Part shown: one piece after another, positions 17,955 through 26,379 of the stretch
Numbering within the stretch: position 1 is the first letter of the stretch
Layout: each line of letters starts with the position of its first letter
The notes under the pieces: generated by a model
Seen by the model: only the letters and a program-made list of their open reading frames with translations
Told to the model about the DNA's origin: nothing
Databases searched by the model: none
Program-made: the position numbers and the translations under genes
Assembly: GCA_012960535.1 (NCBI GenBank)
Contig: DUBB01000007.1
Coordinates: forward strand, 103,635 to 167,634
Length of the DNA: 64,000 bases
Source of the DNA: Gammaproteobacteria bacterium
Lineage (GTDB): Bacteria > Pseudomonadota > Gammaproteobacteria > Pseudomonadales > Azotimanducaceae
Reading direction: 5' to 3'

Positions 17955-18436
17955 AACAGAACAACCTTCGCCTCAAGCGTGGCTAAATCAACCAGGCCTA
18001 TGGCATTCAGGCCGGGCATCAAGCCCGCACATTCTCCTGGATTAAACATCAGCTGGCTGCCATTTAACACATGGGTATATCGATGGGTATGGCCATGCAG
18101 TAACAGATCGAAACCTGACTGGTCCACCAGTGAAAAATCAAACGGATCATGCACAATACAAATACTTCTGCCCTCCCAATGCAGGCAAAAAGGTGGGTCG
18201 ACAAACTCAAATCCATGTTTCTTGATGACACCTTCAAGTGATGCCCGCTCCAGGTCATTGTTGCCAAATACGCCAAACAGAGGGGGCTTTAAATCAGCAA
18301 ATACTTCCACTGTCTTGGCCTGGGTTATGTCACCAGTATGAACGACCCTTTCAACGCCTGACTCATTAAATAATTCAACAATTCTTGCACAGTTGAGCAG
18401 ATTGTTGTGTGTATCGCTGACAACGCCTATGCGCAT
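17951..18436 (-). CDS. YfcE/MJ0936-type metallophosphoesterase
   Basis: A 161-residue calcineurin-like phosphoesterase from the ATG at 18436 (MRIGVVSDTHNN); an upstream ATG at 18451 adds five residues. The dimetal ligands lie in SDTHNN, HTGDIT, FGNND, VHDP and HGHTHRY, so the active site is complete. The size matches YfcE-type phosphodiesterases that act on small phosphodiesters in vitro. It heads an operon with the DUF1285 gene. The physiological substrate is unknown. Confidence 0.88.
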   Translation of the reverse strand: MRIGVVSDTHNNLLNCARIVELFNESGVERVVHTGDITQAKTVEVFADLKPPLFGVFGNNDLERASLEGVIKKHGFEFVDPPFCLHWEGRSICIVHDPFDFSLVDQSGFDLLLHGHTHRYTHVLNGSQLMFNPGECAGLMPGLNAIGLVDLATLEAKVVLF

Positions 18437-18511
18437 AAATACGTTTCCCATAGAACAAAGCCGGGTGGCCCCGGCTCTGCTCCTATTACCCGATGCAATT
18501 ACAAGCTATTT

Positions 18512-19654
18512 TCAGGCAACTTTTTCCAGAATATGAATTCCACAAGCTGACCCTAGACCAATAACGTGGGTCATCCCAAATCTGGCGCCCTCAACCTGGC
18601 GGTCTCCCGCCTCGCCGCGCAAATGAGTACAGACCTCGTAAATATTAGCAATCCCGGTTGCACCTAAAGGATGTCCTTTCGACAATAGACCACCCGATAC
18701 ATTCACTGGAATGCGACCGCCCAGGGCAACCTCACCATCATCTATCATCCGACCCGCGTCACCGTCTGAACACAAACCCAGATTCTCATAATGTAGAATT
18801 TCGGCGGTGGCAAAACAATCGTGTAACTCCACCAGGCTCACATCCTCTGGTCCGATACCTGCCATTTCATAGGCTTGCTTGGCAGCAATTCTTGTTACCC
18901 CGTTGACATCCGGCATGACTAGATCTCTATCAGAATAAGGATCACTGGTCAGTACAGACGCCTTCACTTTAACAGCCCGATTTAGCCCTAACTCTCGGGC
19001 TTTCTTTTCCGATACTAGAACTGCCGCTGCCGACCCATCAACGTTCACGGAACACATTAACTTTGTATTTGGGTAGGAGATCATTTCTGCATTCATTACC
19101 GTATCCAAGGGCGTCTCAATCTGGTACATCGCCTTCGGATTCAAAGTTGAATGATGATGGTTTTTTACGGAAACCTTGGCAAACTGCTCAAAGGTTGTAC
19201 CGTAATTGCGCGCATGCTCCATACCTGCTTCAGCGAAAACAGCGGGCATGGTCCCAGATCCTAACAGGCCTTCTTTGGGTATACCCTCGCCACCACCACC
19301 ACCGCCCAGCAATCCACGTCCCATCTGTTCAACTCCGACTGCCAGAACACAATCGAAAACACCCGCTTTAATTGACATCCAGGCTTCCCTGAATGCGGTG
19401 GCACCCGTTGCACAGGCATTTGCGCAATTCACGACAGCCACACCCGTCTGGCCAATTTCCTGGAGAATACGCTGACCCACCATGGCATTTGCCTGCCCCA
19501 GGTTTCCGCAGTAAAGAGCCTGCATATCCTGAATGGTTAAACCAGCATCATCTAGTGCCATCAGAGCTGCCTGAGACCCAAGTTGCGGCACGGTCTTTTC
19601 AGGAAAGCGGCCAAACTTAATCATATCAACGCCCACTACATACACATCACTCAT
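18512..19654 (-). CDS. Thiolase family protein (SCP-x/acetyl-CoA acetyltransferase type)
   Basis: A 380-residue thiolase-fold enzyme. The nucleophile Cys lies in NCANACATGATAF (about residues 76-88), His motifs are in VELHDCFATAE and SKGHPLGATG, and the final Cys is in GLGSACGIH. The missing standard thiolase insert and the HDCF block mark it as the SCP-x/lipid-transfer-like group, which cleaves branched or sterol-like side-chain 3-ketoacyl-CoAs and often needs a DUF35 partner. That partner gene is 15 bp upstream. The region around residue 120-126 has an unusual run of Gly (GLLGGGGGGEG). Confidence 0.9.
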   Translation of the reverse strand: MSDVYVVGVDMIKFGRFPEKTVPQLGSQAALMALDDAGLTIQDMQALYCGNLGQANAMVGQRILQEIGQTGVAVVNCANACATGATAFREAWMSIKAGVFDCVLAVGVEQMGRGLLGGGGGGEGIPKEGLLGSGTMPAVFAEAGMEHARNYGTTFEQFAKVSVKNHHHSTLNPKAMYQIETPLDTVMNAEMISYPNTKLMCSVNVDGSAAAVLVSEKKARELGLNRAVKVKASVLTSDPYSDRDLVMPDVNGVTRIAAKQAYEMAGIGPEDVSLVELHDCFATAEILHYENLGLCSDGDAGRMIDDGEVALGGRIPVNVSGGLLSKGHPLGATGIANIYEVCTHLRGEAGDRQVEGARFGMTHVIGLGSACGIHILEKVA

Positions 19655-19669
19655 TACATTCTCCCTTAT

Positions 19670-20101
19670 TTAAACCGCTGGCTTAAAAAAATAACTGATA
19701 TAACTGTTACCGTCTTTATCTTTGCGGCCCAGGGCATCCCCGTAGACCACGTCCAGTTCCATATCAAAGGTTAAATTCGCTGGATCAGCTTCCACACCAA
19801 TCAAATTACCCTTAATCGTTCCACCACCATCTAAATCCACGATAGCAGAGATGTAGGGCACATCAATACCTGGGAAACTCCGGTACACAATACTATAGAC
19901 GTACAATTTCCCTTTGTTTTCCAATCGGGTCGCCTGCAATTGATCTCGAGCCCCACATTTAGAGCAGGTGACTCTATCTCCAAGAAAAATTGCGTTACAG
20001 GCATCACATTTTAACCCTTCTAAATACGGGTCTTCAGTTCCTGCACCCTTCAAGTAGGGAACCACAGGCAATGGACCATTACCGACCGCTTGTTCCGACA
20101 T
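19670..20101 (-). CDS. Zn-ribbon/OB-fold protein (DUF35)
   Basis: A 143-residue protein with an N-terminal zinc ribbon, CDACNAIF and CSKCGA (Cys near 33, 36, 47 and 50), followed by an OB-fold (about 60-135) with SIVYRSFPGIDVPYISAIVDLDGGG. This is the DUF35/acyl-CoA-associated family, which forms complexes with thiolases and hydratases. It is 15 bp upstream of the SCP-x-type thiolase gene, on the same strand, so the two probably form a functional thiolase complex. Confidence 0.9.
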   Translation of the reverse strand: MSEQAVGNGPLPVVPYLKGAGTEDPYLEGLKCDACNAIFLGDRVTCSKCGARDQLQATRLENKGKLYVYSIVYRSFPGIDVPYISAIVDLDGGGTIKGNLIGVEADPANLTFDMELDVVYGDALGRKDKDGNSYISYFFKPAV

Positions 20102-20226
20102 AGTATCTCTCTTTAACTTTTTGATTGCGAAGCTGCAAGATTAAACTGCCTTCGGGTCAATATTCAAGTGACAAGAATTTAGACTTGTGACATCGTACTC
20201 TTTAAATCTCTCAAAATAAGGTTTCT

Positions 20227-20799
20227 ATGTCCCGTTTCTTAACTTTTTCCGGCAGTCGAAGACAAGGTTCTTTCAATACGGCGGTTGTCAAACTCGTCTC
20301 CAGGGAACTTTCAAAACTGTCCACACACGTAACAGACCTCTCGTTAAATGATTTTGAATTACCGCTTTATGAGCAAACCATTGAAAAGAGTGATGGTCTG
20401 CCGGATAAGGCGGCCGATCTCAGAGACCTGTTTCAGCACCATGATGGCCTGGTAATCGGATGCCCAGAGTACAACGGTATCCTGCCGCCCCTCCTGCTTA
20501 ATACCTTGACCTGGATCTCCCGATCGCCAGAAGGGCAGCCAGACTTGTCCCTATTTCAGGGTAAATGCGTTCTTGTTACCAGTTGTAGCCCGGGATCTCT
20601 TGGCGGAATCCGAGCGGCTGCTCATTTAAAGTCATTTCTAAGCGGGGTTGGCTGCGTTATTTTTCCAGACATGGTTATCGTCGCCAATGCTTTCTCTGCA
20701 TTTAGAGAAGATGGGGGTTTAACTGATGAAAACCTGTACCGAAAATTAATCACCACAACCAGACAGTTTCATCAATTGACCAGCAATATCAATGCGTGA
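20227..20799 (+). CDS. NADPH-dependent FMN reductase
   Basis: A 190-residue flavodoxin-like reductase. The FMN phosphate loop is seen as FSGSRRQGSFNTAVV (residues 7-21), and the second flavin contact as CPEYNGILPPLLLNTLTWISR (about 79-99), a signature of the NADPH_FMN_red family (chromate/quinone reductase-like). The length is typical. The substrate in the cell is unknown. The 3' end overlaps the next ORF by 8 bp. Confidence 0.92.
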   Translation: MSRFLTFSGSRRQGSFNTAVVKLVSRELSKLSTHVTDLSLNDFELPLYEQTIEKSDGLPDKAADLRDLFQHHDGLVIGCPEYNGILPPLLLNTLTWISRSPEGQPDLSLFQGKCVLVTSCSPGSLGGIRAAAHLKSFLSGVGCVIFPDMVIVANAFSAFREDGGLTDENLYRKLITTTRQFHQLTSNINA

Positions 20800-21283
20800 A
20801 CAAAGCTGTACGCACACTTGGCATCAAACCCCCTCTCATCACGGTCCGACCGGCCTGCATATCCTGAACCTGATTGACCACTGGCAGGGCCCAACAGCGG
20901 CCGTAATCACGTGTTTCAAGTGCCAAGTGCCTGGCATAATCTGGATGCAGGCCTGGTCTGGTCAGCATAACCGCTTGAGAATTTTCAGTATGGCCCTACT
21001 GCAAAACAAAACGGTGCAGATATTCATGGAAAACCAGGACAGGGCATTCTGTGACCTTTCCAGGCGAGACCAGGAGCTTAAGGCATTGCTTGCCAGTGCA
21101 GAACTGTGCCATCTGCTGTTCGAGATTGACATCAATACAGGTGAAATGATCAAGACCCTTGCCTGCAATGATCTATCAAGAATCAGTTACCAATCATGGC
21201 AGGAAGGTTTACCAAACCAAGCCTACTGGCAGCACTGTTTTGCTTCAGAGCCTGGTGTACTGCAGAGCAACTACCGAGGATAG
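20792..21283 (+). CDS. Hypothetical protein coupled to the FMN reductase
   Basis: A 163-residue protein that I do not recognise. It is Cys-, His- and Trp-rich near the N terminus (CTHTWHQTPSHHG, then CFKCQVPG), which could bind a metal, and has an alpha-helical middle (SRRDQELKALLASAELCHLLFEIDI). There is no signal peptide. The 8-bp overlap with the FMN reductase stop suggests translational coupling. It could be a lineage-specific partner of that reductase; that is inference from position alone. Confidence 0.6.
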   Translation: MREQSCTHTWHQTPSHHGPTGLHILNLIDHWQGPTAAVITCFKCQVPGIIWMQAWSGQHNRLRIFSMALLQNKTVQIFMENQDRAFCDLSRRDQELKALLASAELCHLLFEIDINTGEMIKTLACNDLSRISYQSWQEGLPNQAYWQHCFASEPGVLQSNYRG

Positions 21284-21329
21284 GTAGCTGTCGTAGTCAA
21301 TTTCCTGCTTCACCAAATTTTCTCTGATT

Positions 21330-22238
21330 CTAATCCTGGTCATCGATTTCCATAAAACACCAACCCACCTCCGGATGGGCGGACTTAATGCTCACTTCAA
21401 GCTTATTAATGGCTTCAACTGCTTCAGCAACACTCAGCGTTGCTGGCATCCTTACCTTGGCTGCAAGCATCACCTTGGGGCCCATCTGCAAGGTAATCAT
21501 GTTCATCACCTGCAGAATCCTCGTGTCCTGCTCAATTATTCGATAAATAACCGAGCGAAGACCGGGTTCAGCTGACCTTCCTACCAGCAGGCCCTGAAGG
21601 CGAACTCCCAGAAAAATAGCCACTATCACTAACAGCAGACCTATAACGATGGAACCCAGCGCATCATAGAAAGGATCATTGGTCATCCAAACCAGACACA
21701 GCGCCGCAAACGCAATAACCAGACCCAGCATAGCGGCGAAATCTTCGCCGAGAACAACAACTAATTCTGCATTCCGGGTCTGCTTTAGCCATTCAATGAG
21801 ACTGCGCTCTCCCGCCATCTTCTTAGCCTCTATAGACGCTCCATAGAAACTGGCACCTTCAAGACAAATAGCCACCCCCAAAACCGTTAATCCAAGCCAA
21901 ATATCACTTAAGATACCCGGATTGCCAAGCTTGTGAATTCCTTCGTAGATTGAGTAGAGCCCGCCTATACTGAATAGCATTAAAGCAACGACAAAACTCC
22001 AGAAATAGCTGAGCTTCCCGTATCCCATGGGATGTTCATCATCAGCAGGTCTCTGGCTACCCTTTAAGCCAATAAATAACAACACCTGATTGACGGTATC
22101 AGCAAAGGAGTGAATGGCCTCCGCCATCATGCTGCCAGATGCGGTATAAATGGCTGCAAACAATTTAGCAACAGCGATACCCAGATTCGCCAAAAAGGCA
22201 TATAAAATGGCTCTGACTGGAGAGCTTGCTTTAGCCAT
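21330..22238 (-). CDS. Cation diffusion facilitator family transporter
   Basis: A 302-residue CDF-type divalent metal/proton antiporter of the inner membrane. The start is taken at 22238 (MAKASSPVRAILYAFLANL) because a GGGAGAAG site lies just upstream; an upstream ATG at 22298 would add 20 residues. Five to six hydrophobic helices are visible. Metal-site residues lie in AEAIHSFADTVNQ (TM2) and DPFYDALGSIVIG (TM5). The cytoplasmic C-terminal domain covers about 205-300. The metal (Zn, Mn, Fe or other) is not decided by these motifs. Confidence 0.92.
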   Translation of the reverse strand: MAKASSPVRAILYAFLANLGIAVAKLFAAIYTASGSMMAEAIHSFADTVNQVLLFIGLKGSQRPADDEHPMGYGKLSYFWSFVVALMLFSIGGLYSIYEGIHKLGNPGILSDIWLGLTVLGVAICLEGASFYGASIEAKKMAGERSLIEWLKQTRNAELVVVLGEDFAAMLGLVIAFAALCLVWMTNDPFYDALGSIVIGLLLVIVAIFLGVRLQGLLVGRSAEPGLRSVIYRIIEQDTRILQVMNMITLQMGPKVMLAAKVRMPATLSVAEAVEAINKLEVSIKSAHPEVGWCFMEIDDQD

Positions 22239-22359
22239 ATTTCTTCTCCCTGAGTATTCCGGTGCTAATCTTACCTGGTAAAGGCAGAAATCAGACAATC
22301 CAGTATACTGTTTTCACCTCGGCATAATAAAACCGGTATCTAGTTAACAAGGGTGCACC

Positions 22360-23025
22360 ATGATCGAAGCAGCCATTCGAATTGCCGTAAGTGACCCTGT
22401 GGAGTCCGTCACCGGTCTCATTCAAGTGCCGACTGAGGCCAGGGCAATTCTGGTGCTCGCGCACGGTGCCGGAGCAGGGATGAACCACCCACACATGAAC
22501 AATCTCGCCAGTGGCCTGCTAAAACAAGGAATAGCCTGCTTTCGGTTTAACTTCCCGTTTATAGAGAAAGGTAGTCGCAGGGCGGATAGCTTACCGGTTG
22601 CCATTGACTGCAGCCGGTCGGCTATAAACACCGCAATCAGCTATCAACCGGATCTACCCTTGTTTATCGGCGGGCACAGCTTCGGCGGGAGAATAGCAAC
22701 GCATGTCGCTGTTGACCCTCCTGAGCAAGTCAGAGGTCTTATAGCCTATTCATTCCCCCTGCATCCTGCCAAAAAGCCCTCGGTACAGCGAGCGGAACAC
22801 CTGACTCGAGTCAGCCTGCCGATGCTATTTATTAACGGAGAGCGAGACCGCCTGGCTGAAGCCGAACTCCTTAACGCGACTCAGCAAAGCCTGCCACAGC
22901 TAAAAACGCATTGGCTCAAGGGCGCTGATCATAGCTACAAAACGACTAAAAGCTCAGCAACGACCACCGCGCAAACCTATCTCGACGCAGCCGCTGCAAG
23001 CAACCAGTTTATTAACGAGCATTGA
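22360..23025 (+). CDS. Alpha/beta hydrolase, Tex30/KANL3-like
   Basis: A 221-residue small alpha/beta hydrolase. The oxyanion region is LAHGAGAGMNHPHMN (about 28-42), the nucleophile elbow is GGHSFGGRIA (Ser near 108), the acid lies in NGERDRL and the His in GADHSYK. This pattern matches the Tex30/KANL3 group of dienelactone hydrolase-like proteins, widely conserved in proteobacteria without a known substrate. It stands alone, convergent with the M28-like gene and divergent from the CDF transporter. Confidence 0.88.
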   Translation: MIEAAIRIAVSDPVESVTGLIQVPTEARAILVLAHGAGAGMNHPHMNNLASGLLKQGIACFRFNFPFIEKGSRRADSLPVAIDCSRSAINTAISYQPDLPLFIGGHSFGGRIATHVAVDPPEQVRGLIAYSFPLHPAKKPSVQRAEHLTRVSLPMLFINGERDRLAEAELLNATQQSLPQLKTHWLKGADHSYKTTKSSATTTAQTYLDAAAASNQFINEH

Positions 23026-23032
23026 CCTCTAA

Positions 23033-24214
23033 TCAGAGCTTGAACGAATCTTTTCTCACCAACTGTGGCACCAGGTTTTCGAATACTCGAGCCCATTCGT
23101 ACAGATTGTCTAAGTTGACCGCTGCTGGCCAACGATCAGCAGGATGATGGAACAGATCATTGCCGGCCAGAATAGACAGATAGCGTCCCCCGGCATCATG
23201 AATGTTTCTAGCCTCACCCACTGCCCTGACAGCATGGGGTTTGATTTCATAGGCAGGTGGCTTGAAGGACTTCAACAAATCGATAAAACCGTGTTTAAGA
23301 ACATCATCTGAAAATTGCAGTCGGGCACCGATAGGTGATGCAGCTGCAAAATTTGCTCCCAGATGAACCCACAGATAGGCCGATTTTTCTACCCCCGGGC
23401 GTTCGCTTAAGAATGCTGCCAGGCCAGCATGGTGCAATTCATGACCTGAATTTGCCAGGAAAAACAGCGACCGCTCGCCTGTACAAACCAGGGCCTTGCG
23501 AATCATTTCAAGAAAACAAACCAGTCCACCAGCCCGCTCAGAAGTCGAATTCCACCAGCCACTCCGTGGCGTCATGATAATAACAGGAGCAAGACTCAGG
23601 TCCGAACCTTCAACCAGGGTCTGAATATTAAATGCCTTCCCGCTGGTTCTACTCGCCTGCAGCCAGATGGATAACACTTCTCGTTCTTGCATAGCCAGTT
23701 CAATGACTGGCCAGTGACTATTAGCAACCTGTATGACGGCCGGCCCAAATGGTGCGGGGTAATGCTCGGCATTCTGAAGGGCGATGCCGTCTTTTGGAAA
23801 GCGACTGTCAGTTACCACAACGATAGCTTGATGCTGGTTAGCCAATCTGGCCTGATGCAAGCGCTTGACCTGCTCGGATTCAGCCTGTGGGGGTGCCACA
23901 ATTATGCCAATTTCCGCGGAAGAACCGATCTCACCCACAGTTCCGCTGATGTAATTTATCTCAGGAAAAAGACAATCGAACAGTGGCACTCCATCCATAA
24001 TCGTGTCACCAAGGCCCAGCTTACAGGTATCAACGTGAACCAGCGGCAGGGAGAAATGCTTTTTTTTAGCCTGCCCCCCTGCTTTGTGAATCTGTGCGCA
24101 GAGCCAGTCGCCACTTTTCTGATCAACGCGACTCCCAGTACGGTGATCTCCCTGCTGATCAAACTCTCTGACAAGACTGACTATTCTCTGTCTCTGCTGC
24201 TCTGGCATCCGCAT
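23033..24214 (-). CDS. M28-like aminopeptidase homologue, metal ligands apparently lost
   Basis: A 393-residue protein with the layout of an M28 peptidase: an N-terminal cap, an inserted PA-like domain (about 90-190, IIVAPPQAESEQVKRLHQA), and a C-terminal part that resembles the aminopeptidase core. The regions where M28 enzymes hold zinc read differently: TPRSGWWNSTSERAGG stands for HxD plus DDNASG, SGHELHHAG for the GEE motif, and HPADRWPAAV for the HxxxDT end. The usual His/Asp/Glu ligands are largely replaced, so it may be inactive or have changed chemistry. No signal peptide is seen. The family link is inferred from these block similarities. Confidence 0.72.
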   Translation of the reverse strand: MRMPEQQRQRIVSLVREFDQQGDHRTGSRVDQKSGDWLCAQIHKAGGQAKKKHFSLPLVHVDTCKLGLGDTIMDGVPLFDCLFPEINYISGTVGEIGSSAEIGIIVAPPQAESEQVKRLHQARLANQHQAIVVVTDSRFPKDGIALQNAEHYPAPFGPAVIQVANSHWPVIELAMQEREVLSIWLQASRTSGKAFNIQTLVEGSDLSLAPVIIMTPRSGWWNSTSERAGGLVCFLEMIRKALVCTGERSLFFLANSGHELHHAGLAAFLSERPGVEKSAYLWVHLGANFAAASPIGARLQFSDDVLKHGFIDLLKSFKPPAYEIKPHAVRAVGEARNIHDAGGRYLSILAGNDLFHHPADRWPAAVNLDNLYEWARVFENLVPQLVRKDSFKL

Positions 24215-24401
24215 CCCCCTATACCACTGGAACCCTGCATTTCAAGACCCACCACCTCGGGCTACCAAGGATGTTCTGGTTGAACCAAGCATCATTTATT
24301 AATTGCCGTCTATGCCCGCGCTGGCTATTCGGCAGCTGCTTCAGTTAACCTGCAAGTCCTCTATTTTTGACCCTTGCTGTCTATAATCCAATGCTGGTTG
24401 C

Positions 24402-25697
24402 CTAACTCAGTCCGGGCACCGGAAACTTCTGGCAGAATGCCTGGACCTGCTCTGCGACATCATCAAGCACGGCCTCATCAGTTGAATTGTTAAGGCAAGT
24501 AATCAGCCACGTTGCCAAAAGCTGCATATCGCTCTCGAGCATACCTCGCGTTGTCGCCGCTGGTGTGCCTATACGGATACCGCTGGGCTTTAGCGGCGGA
24601 TTGGGATCATCAGGAATAATCTGTTTGTTGGTGGTAATCTGCACCCGATCGAGCACCTCCTCGGCAGCCTTGCCATCCAGGCCAAAGGACTTGACTGTAT
24701 CGACCACCATCATGTGGTTATCAGTTCCACCGGCAATCAATTCCGCGCCCTGATCCATCAGCGCGCTCGCCAGCGTTTTCGAGTTCTTTAGAACCTGGCT
24801 AGCATATTGCTCGAATTCCGCCGTCTGAGCTTTGCCCAATGTGACAGCGATGCCCGCTATCGCGTTCATATGAGGGCCACCTTGCAAGCCTGGGAAGACA
24901 GACTTATCCAGTTTGGAAGCAAATTTCTTGCGACATAGAACCATGCCACCTCGAGGCCCTCGAAGCGACTTGTGGGTTGTAGTGGTGACGATATCAAAGC
25001 CGTAGTCAAACGGATTTCGCATGGCGCCACCCGCAATGAGACCGCCAAAATGGGAGGCATCGGTCATCGTCAAAGCACCAACCTCATCGGCTATCGATTT
25101 AAAGGCGGCATAGTCAAGGTCTCTCGGGTAAGAGGTATAGCCACATAAAACCAGTTTAGGTTTATGTAATATTGCATCTGCTCTTATCTGATCGTAATCA
25201 ATTGAACCATCAACCGGATTGGTTATATATCGTACAAAGTTAAACAACTTCCCCATATGCGATACCGGCGCACCATGCGTTAGATGGCCACCATGAGACA
25301 GGTCCATTGCCAAAATGGTATCACCTGGGTTCAGTAATCCCAGATACACTGCCTGATTCATGGCTGAGCCAGACAGCGGTTGAACATTGGCATGTTCACA
25401 GTCGAACACCGCCTTGGCCCTGTCTCTGGCAAGATTTTCAATTTCATCAGTAAATGTCTGGCCACCATAATAACGGCGACCTGGATAACCTTCTGAATAC
25501 TTGTTGGTAAAAACACTACCCAGGACAGCCAGCACCTCTGGGAAGGTGTAATTCTCAGAGGGTATCAATTCGATACCGTCTCGTTCACGTTGCTCTTCAC
25601 CACACAATGCTGCGTATACCTGGGGGTCATTTATCTCTAGGTCTACACGATTGTCCAGGGTTGCGCTGGCTTTGTTTTTGACAGGTGGTTCTCTCAT
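24402..25697 (-). CDS. glyA: Serine hydroxymethyltransferase, riboswitch-controlled
   Basis: A 431-residue PLP enzyme that interconverts serine and glycine and charges tetrahydrofolate with a one-carbon unit. The PLP lysine is K243 in TTTTHKSLRGPRGG, and D213/H216 in TDASHFGGLIAGG correspond to the DxxH pair that holds PLP. IPSENYTFPEVL and SGIRIGTPAATTRGM are family blocks. The N terminus is about 13 residues longer than in E. coli and DASHFGG departs from the usual DMAHIAG, so this may be a divergent type; other glyA copies may exist outside the window. The start ATG has AAGGAG 8 nt upstream. A ZTP-type riboswitch lies in its leader. Confidence 0.95.
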   Translation of the reverse strand: MREPPVKNKASATLDNRVDLEINDPQVYAALCGEEQRERDGIELIPSENYTFPEVLAVLGSVFTNKYSEGYPGRRYYGGQTFTDEIENLARDRAKAVFDCEHANVQPLSGSAMNQAVYLGLLNPGDTILAMDLSHGGHLTHGAPVSHMGKLFNFVRYITNPVDGSIDYDQIRADAILHKPKLVLCGYTSYPRDLDYAAFKSIADEVGALTMTDASHFGGLIAGGAMRNPFDYGFDIVTTTTHKSLRGPRGGMVLCRKKFASKLDKSVFPGLQGGPHMNAIAGIAVTLGKAQTAEFEQYASQVLKNSKTLASALMDQGAELIAGGTDNHMMVVDTVKSFGLDGKAAEEVLDRVQITTNKQIIPDDPNPPLKPSGIRIGTPAATTRGMLESDMQLLATWLITCLNNSTDEAVLDDVAEQVQAFCQKFPVPGLS

Positions 25698-25724
25698 TGG
25701 TCAGGCTCCTTAAAAGGTCATTTA

Positions 25725-25832
25725 GGTGCCCAGGCGAACGGCTTTTAGTTCGGATAAAGCAGGTTTTGACAAGCCGCTGTGTCCGTCACACTTCCCTGTG
25801 GTTTTCCACTTTTTATCGCCAGTCATGTGAAC
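25725..25832 (-). promoter_or_regulatory. ZTP (pfl) riboswitch in the glyA leader
   Basis: Read on the minus strand, the 198-bp leader contains, in order, GACTGGCGA, then GTGGAAAACCACAGGGAAG, a variable hairpin, and finally GCCGTTCGCCTGGGCA. These match the ordered blocks of the ZTP-sensing pfl motif (ACUGGCG, GUGGGAAACCAC-GGGGAG, CCGCCUGGGCA). ZTP riboswitches are known upstream of glyA, purH and folD. A short inverted repeat, CCTTTTAAGG (25708-25717), overlaps the AAGGAG Shine-Dalgarno sequence (25706-25711), which suggests control of translation. Expected effect: glyA on when ZTP builds up because 10-formyl-THF is short. Confidence 0.85.
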
Positions 25833-25895
25833 CTAGATTGTACCCCTGATTTAATCAAAATTGAATATTGCCTTTCTCCAGTGCCCACATAATTG

Positions 25896-26300
25896 TCAGC
25901 TTCCTATTGAATTGCTGATTTCGTGGCCGGCCAGGGTGATCGCCTTAACCGCATTATTAAGATCGTCCGCTGCAATAAAGAAATGATCCGTTGTGAATCC
26001 ACTGACTACCAGTACGCTAACCGATGCCTCAGCAAAAATACGAGTCACTTCTGCGGCCACGCCAATGGTACTGAATGCAAACTCACCAAGCAGTGAAAGG
26101 CAAACCCAACTGATCTCCGAGATTTCGCAATTCTGCCCTAGTTGAATATGCTCAGTCTCGGCGGCAGGCAACATGATCGAATAGTCACCTGCAACATTGA
26201 CCGTAAAAGCCTGGGACGAGATTGACAGATCTGCGGGCAATGCCGAATTGAGCTTTACAAACCGATAGGTGTCGGCAAGTACCCTGAACTGCAGTTCCAT
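25896..26300 (-). CDS. ACT domain-containing protein
   Basis: A 134-residue protein resembling a stand-alone tandem ACT unit: an N-terminal half with LQFRVLADTYRFVKLNS and a C-terminal half with SLLGEFAFSTIGVAAEVTRIFAEASVSVLVVSGFTTDHFFI, the pattern of ACT_7/CASTOR-like domains. Such proteins sense small ligands, often amino acids. No catalytic domain is attached. It lies upstream of glyA on the same strand but is separated from it by the riboswitch leader. Ligand unknown. Confidence 0.85.
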   Translation of the reverse strand: MELQFRVLADTYRFVKLNSALPADLSISSQAFTVNVAGDYSIMLPAAETEHIQLGQNCEISEISWVCLSLLGEFAFSTIGVAAEVTRIFAEASVSVLVVSGFTTDHFFIAADDLNNAVKAITLAGHEISNSIGS

Positions 26301-26379
26301 GAATAATTCCGCTCCCGAAAATTGACAGCATCTTCTAAAAGTCTAATGATAGCCTTAAGTAACCAAAACCGGTGGACAA

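Noticed and set aside
23687-24283. 198-codon frame opposite to the M28-like gene
   Set aside because: No motif or ribosome site; the minus-strand frame has the structured protein.
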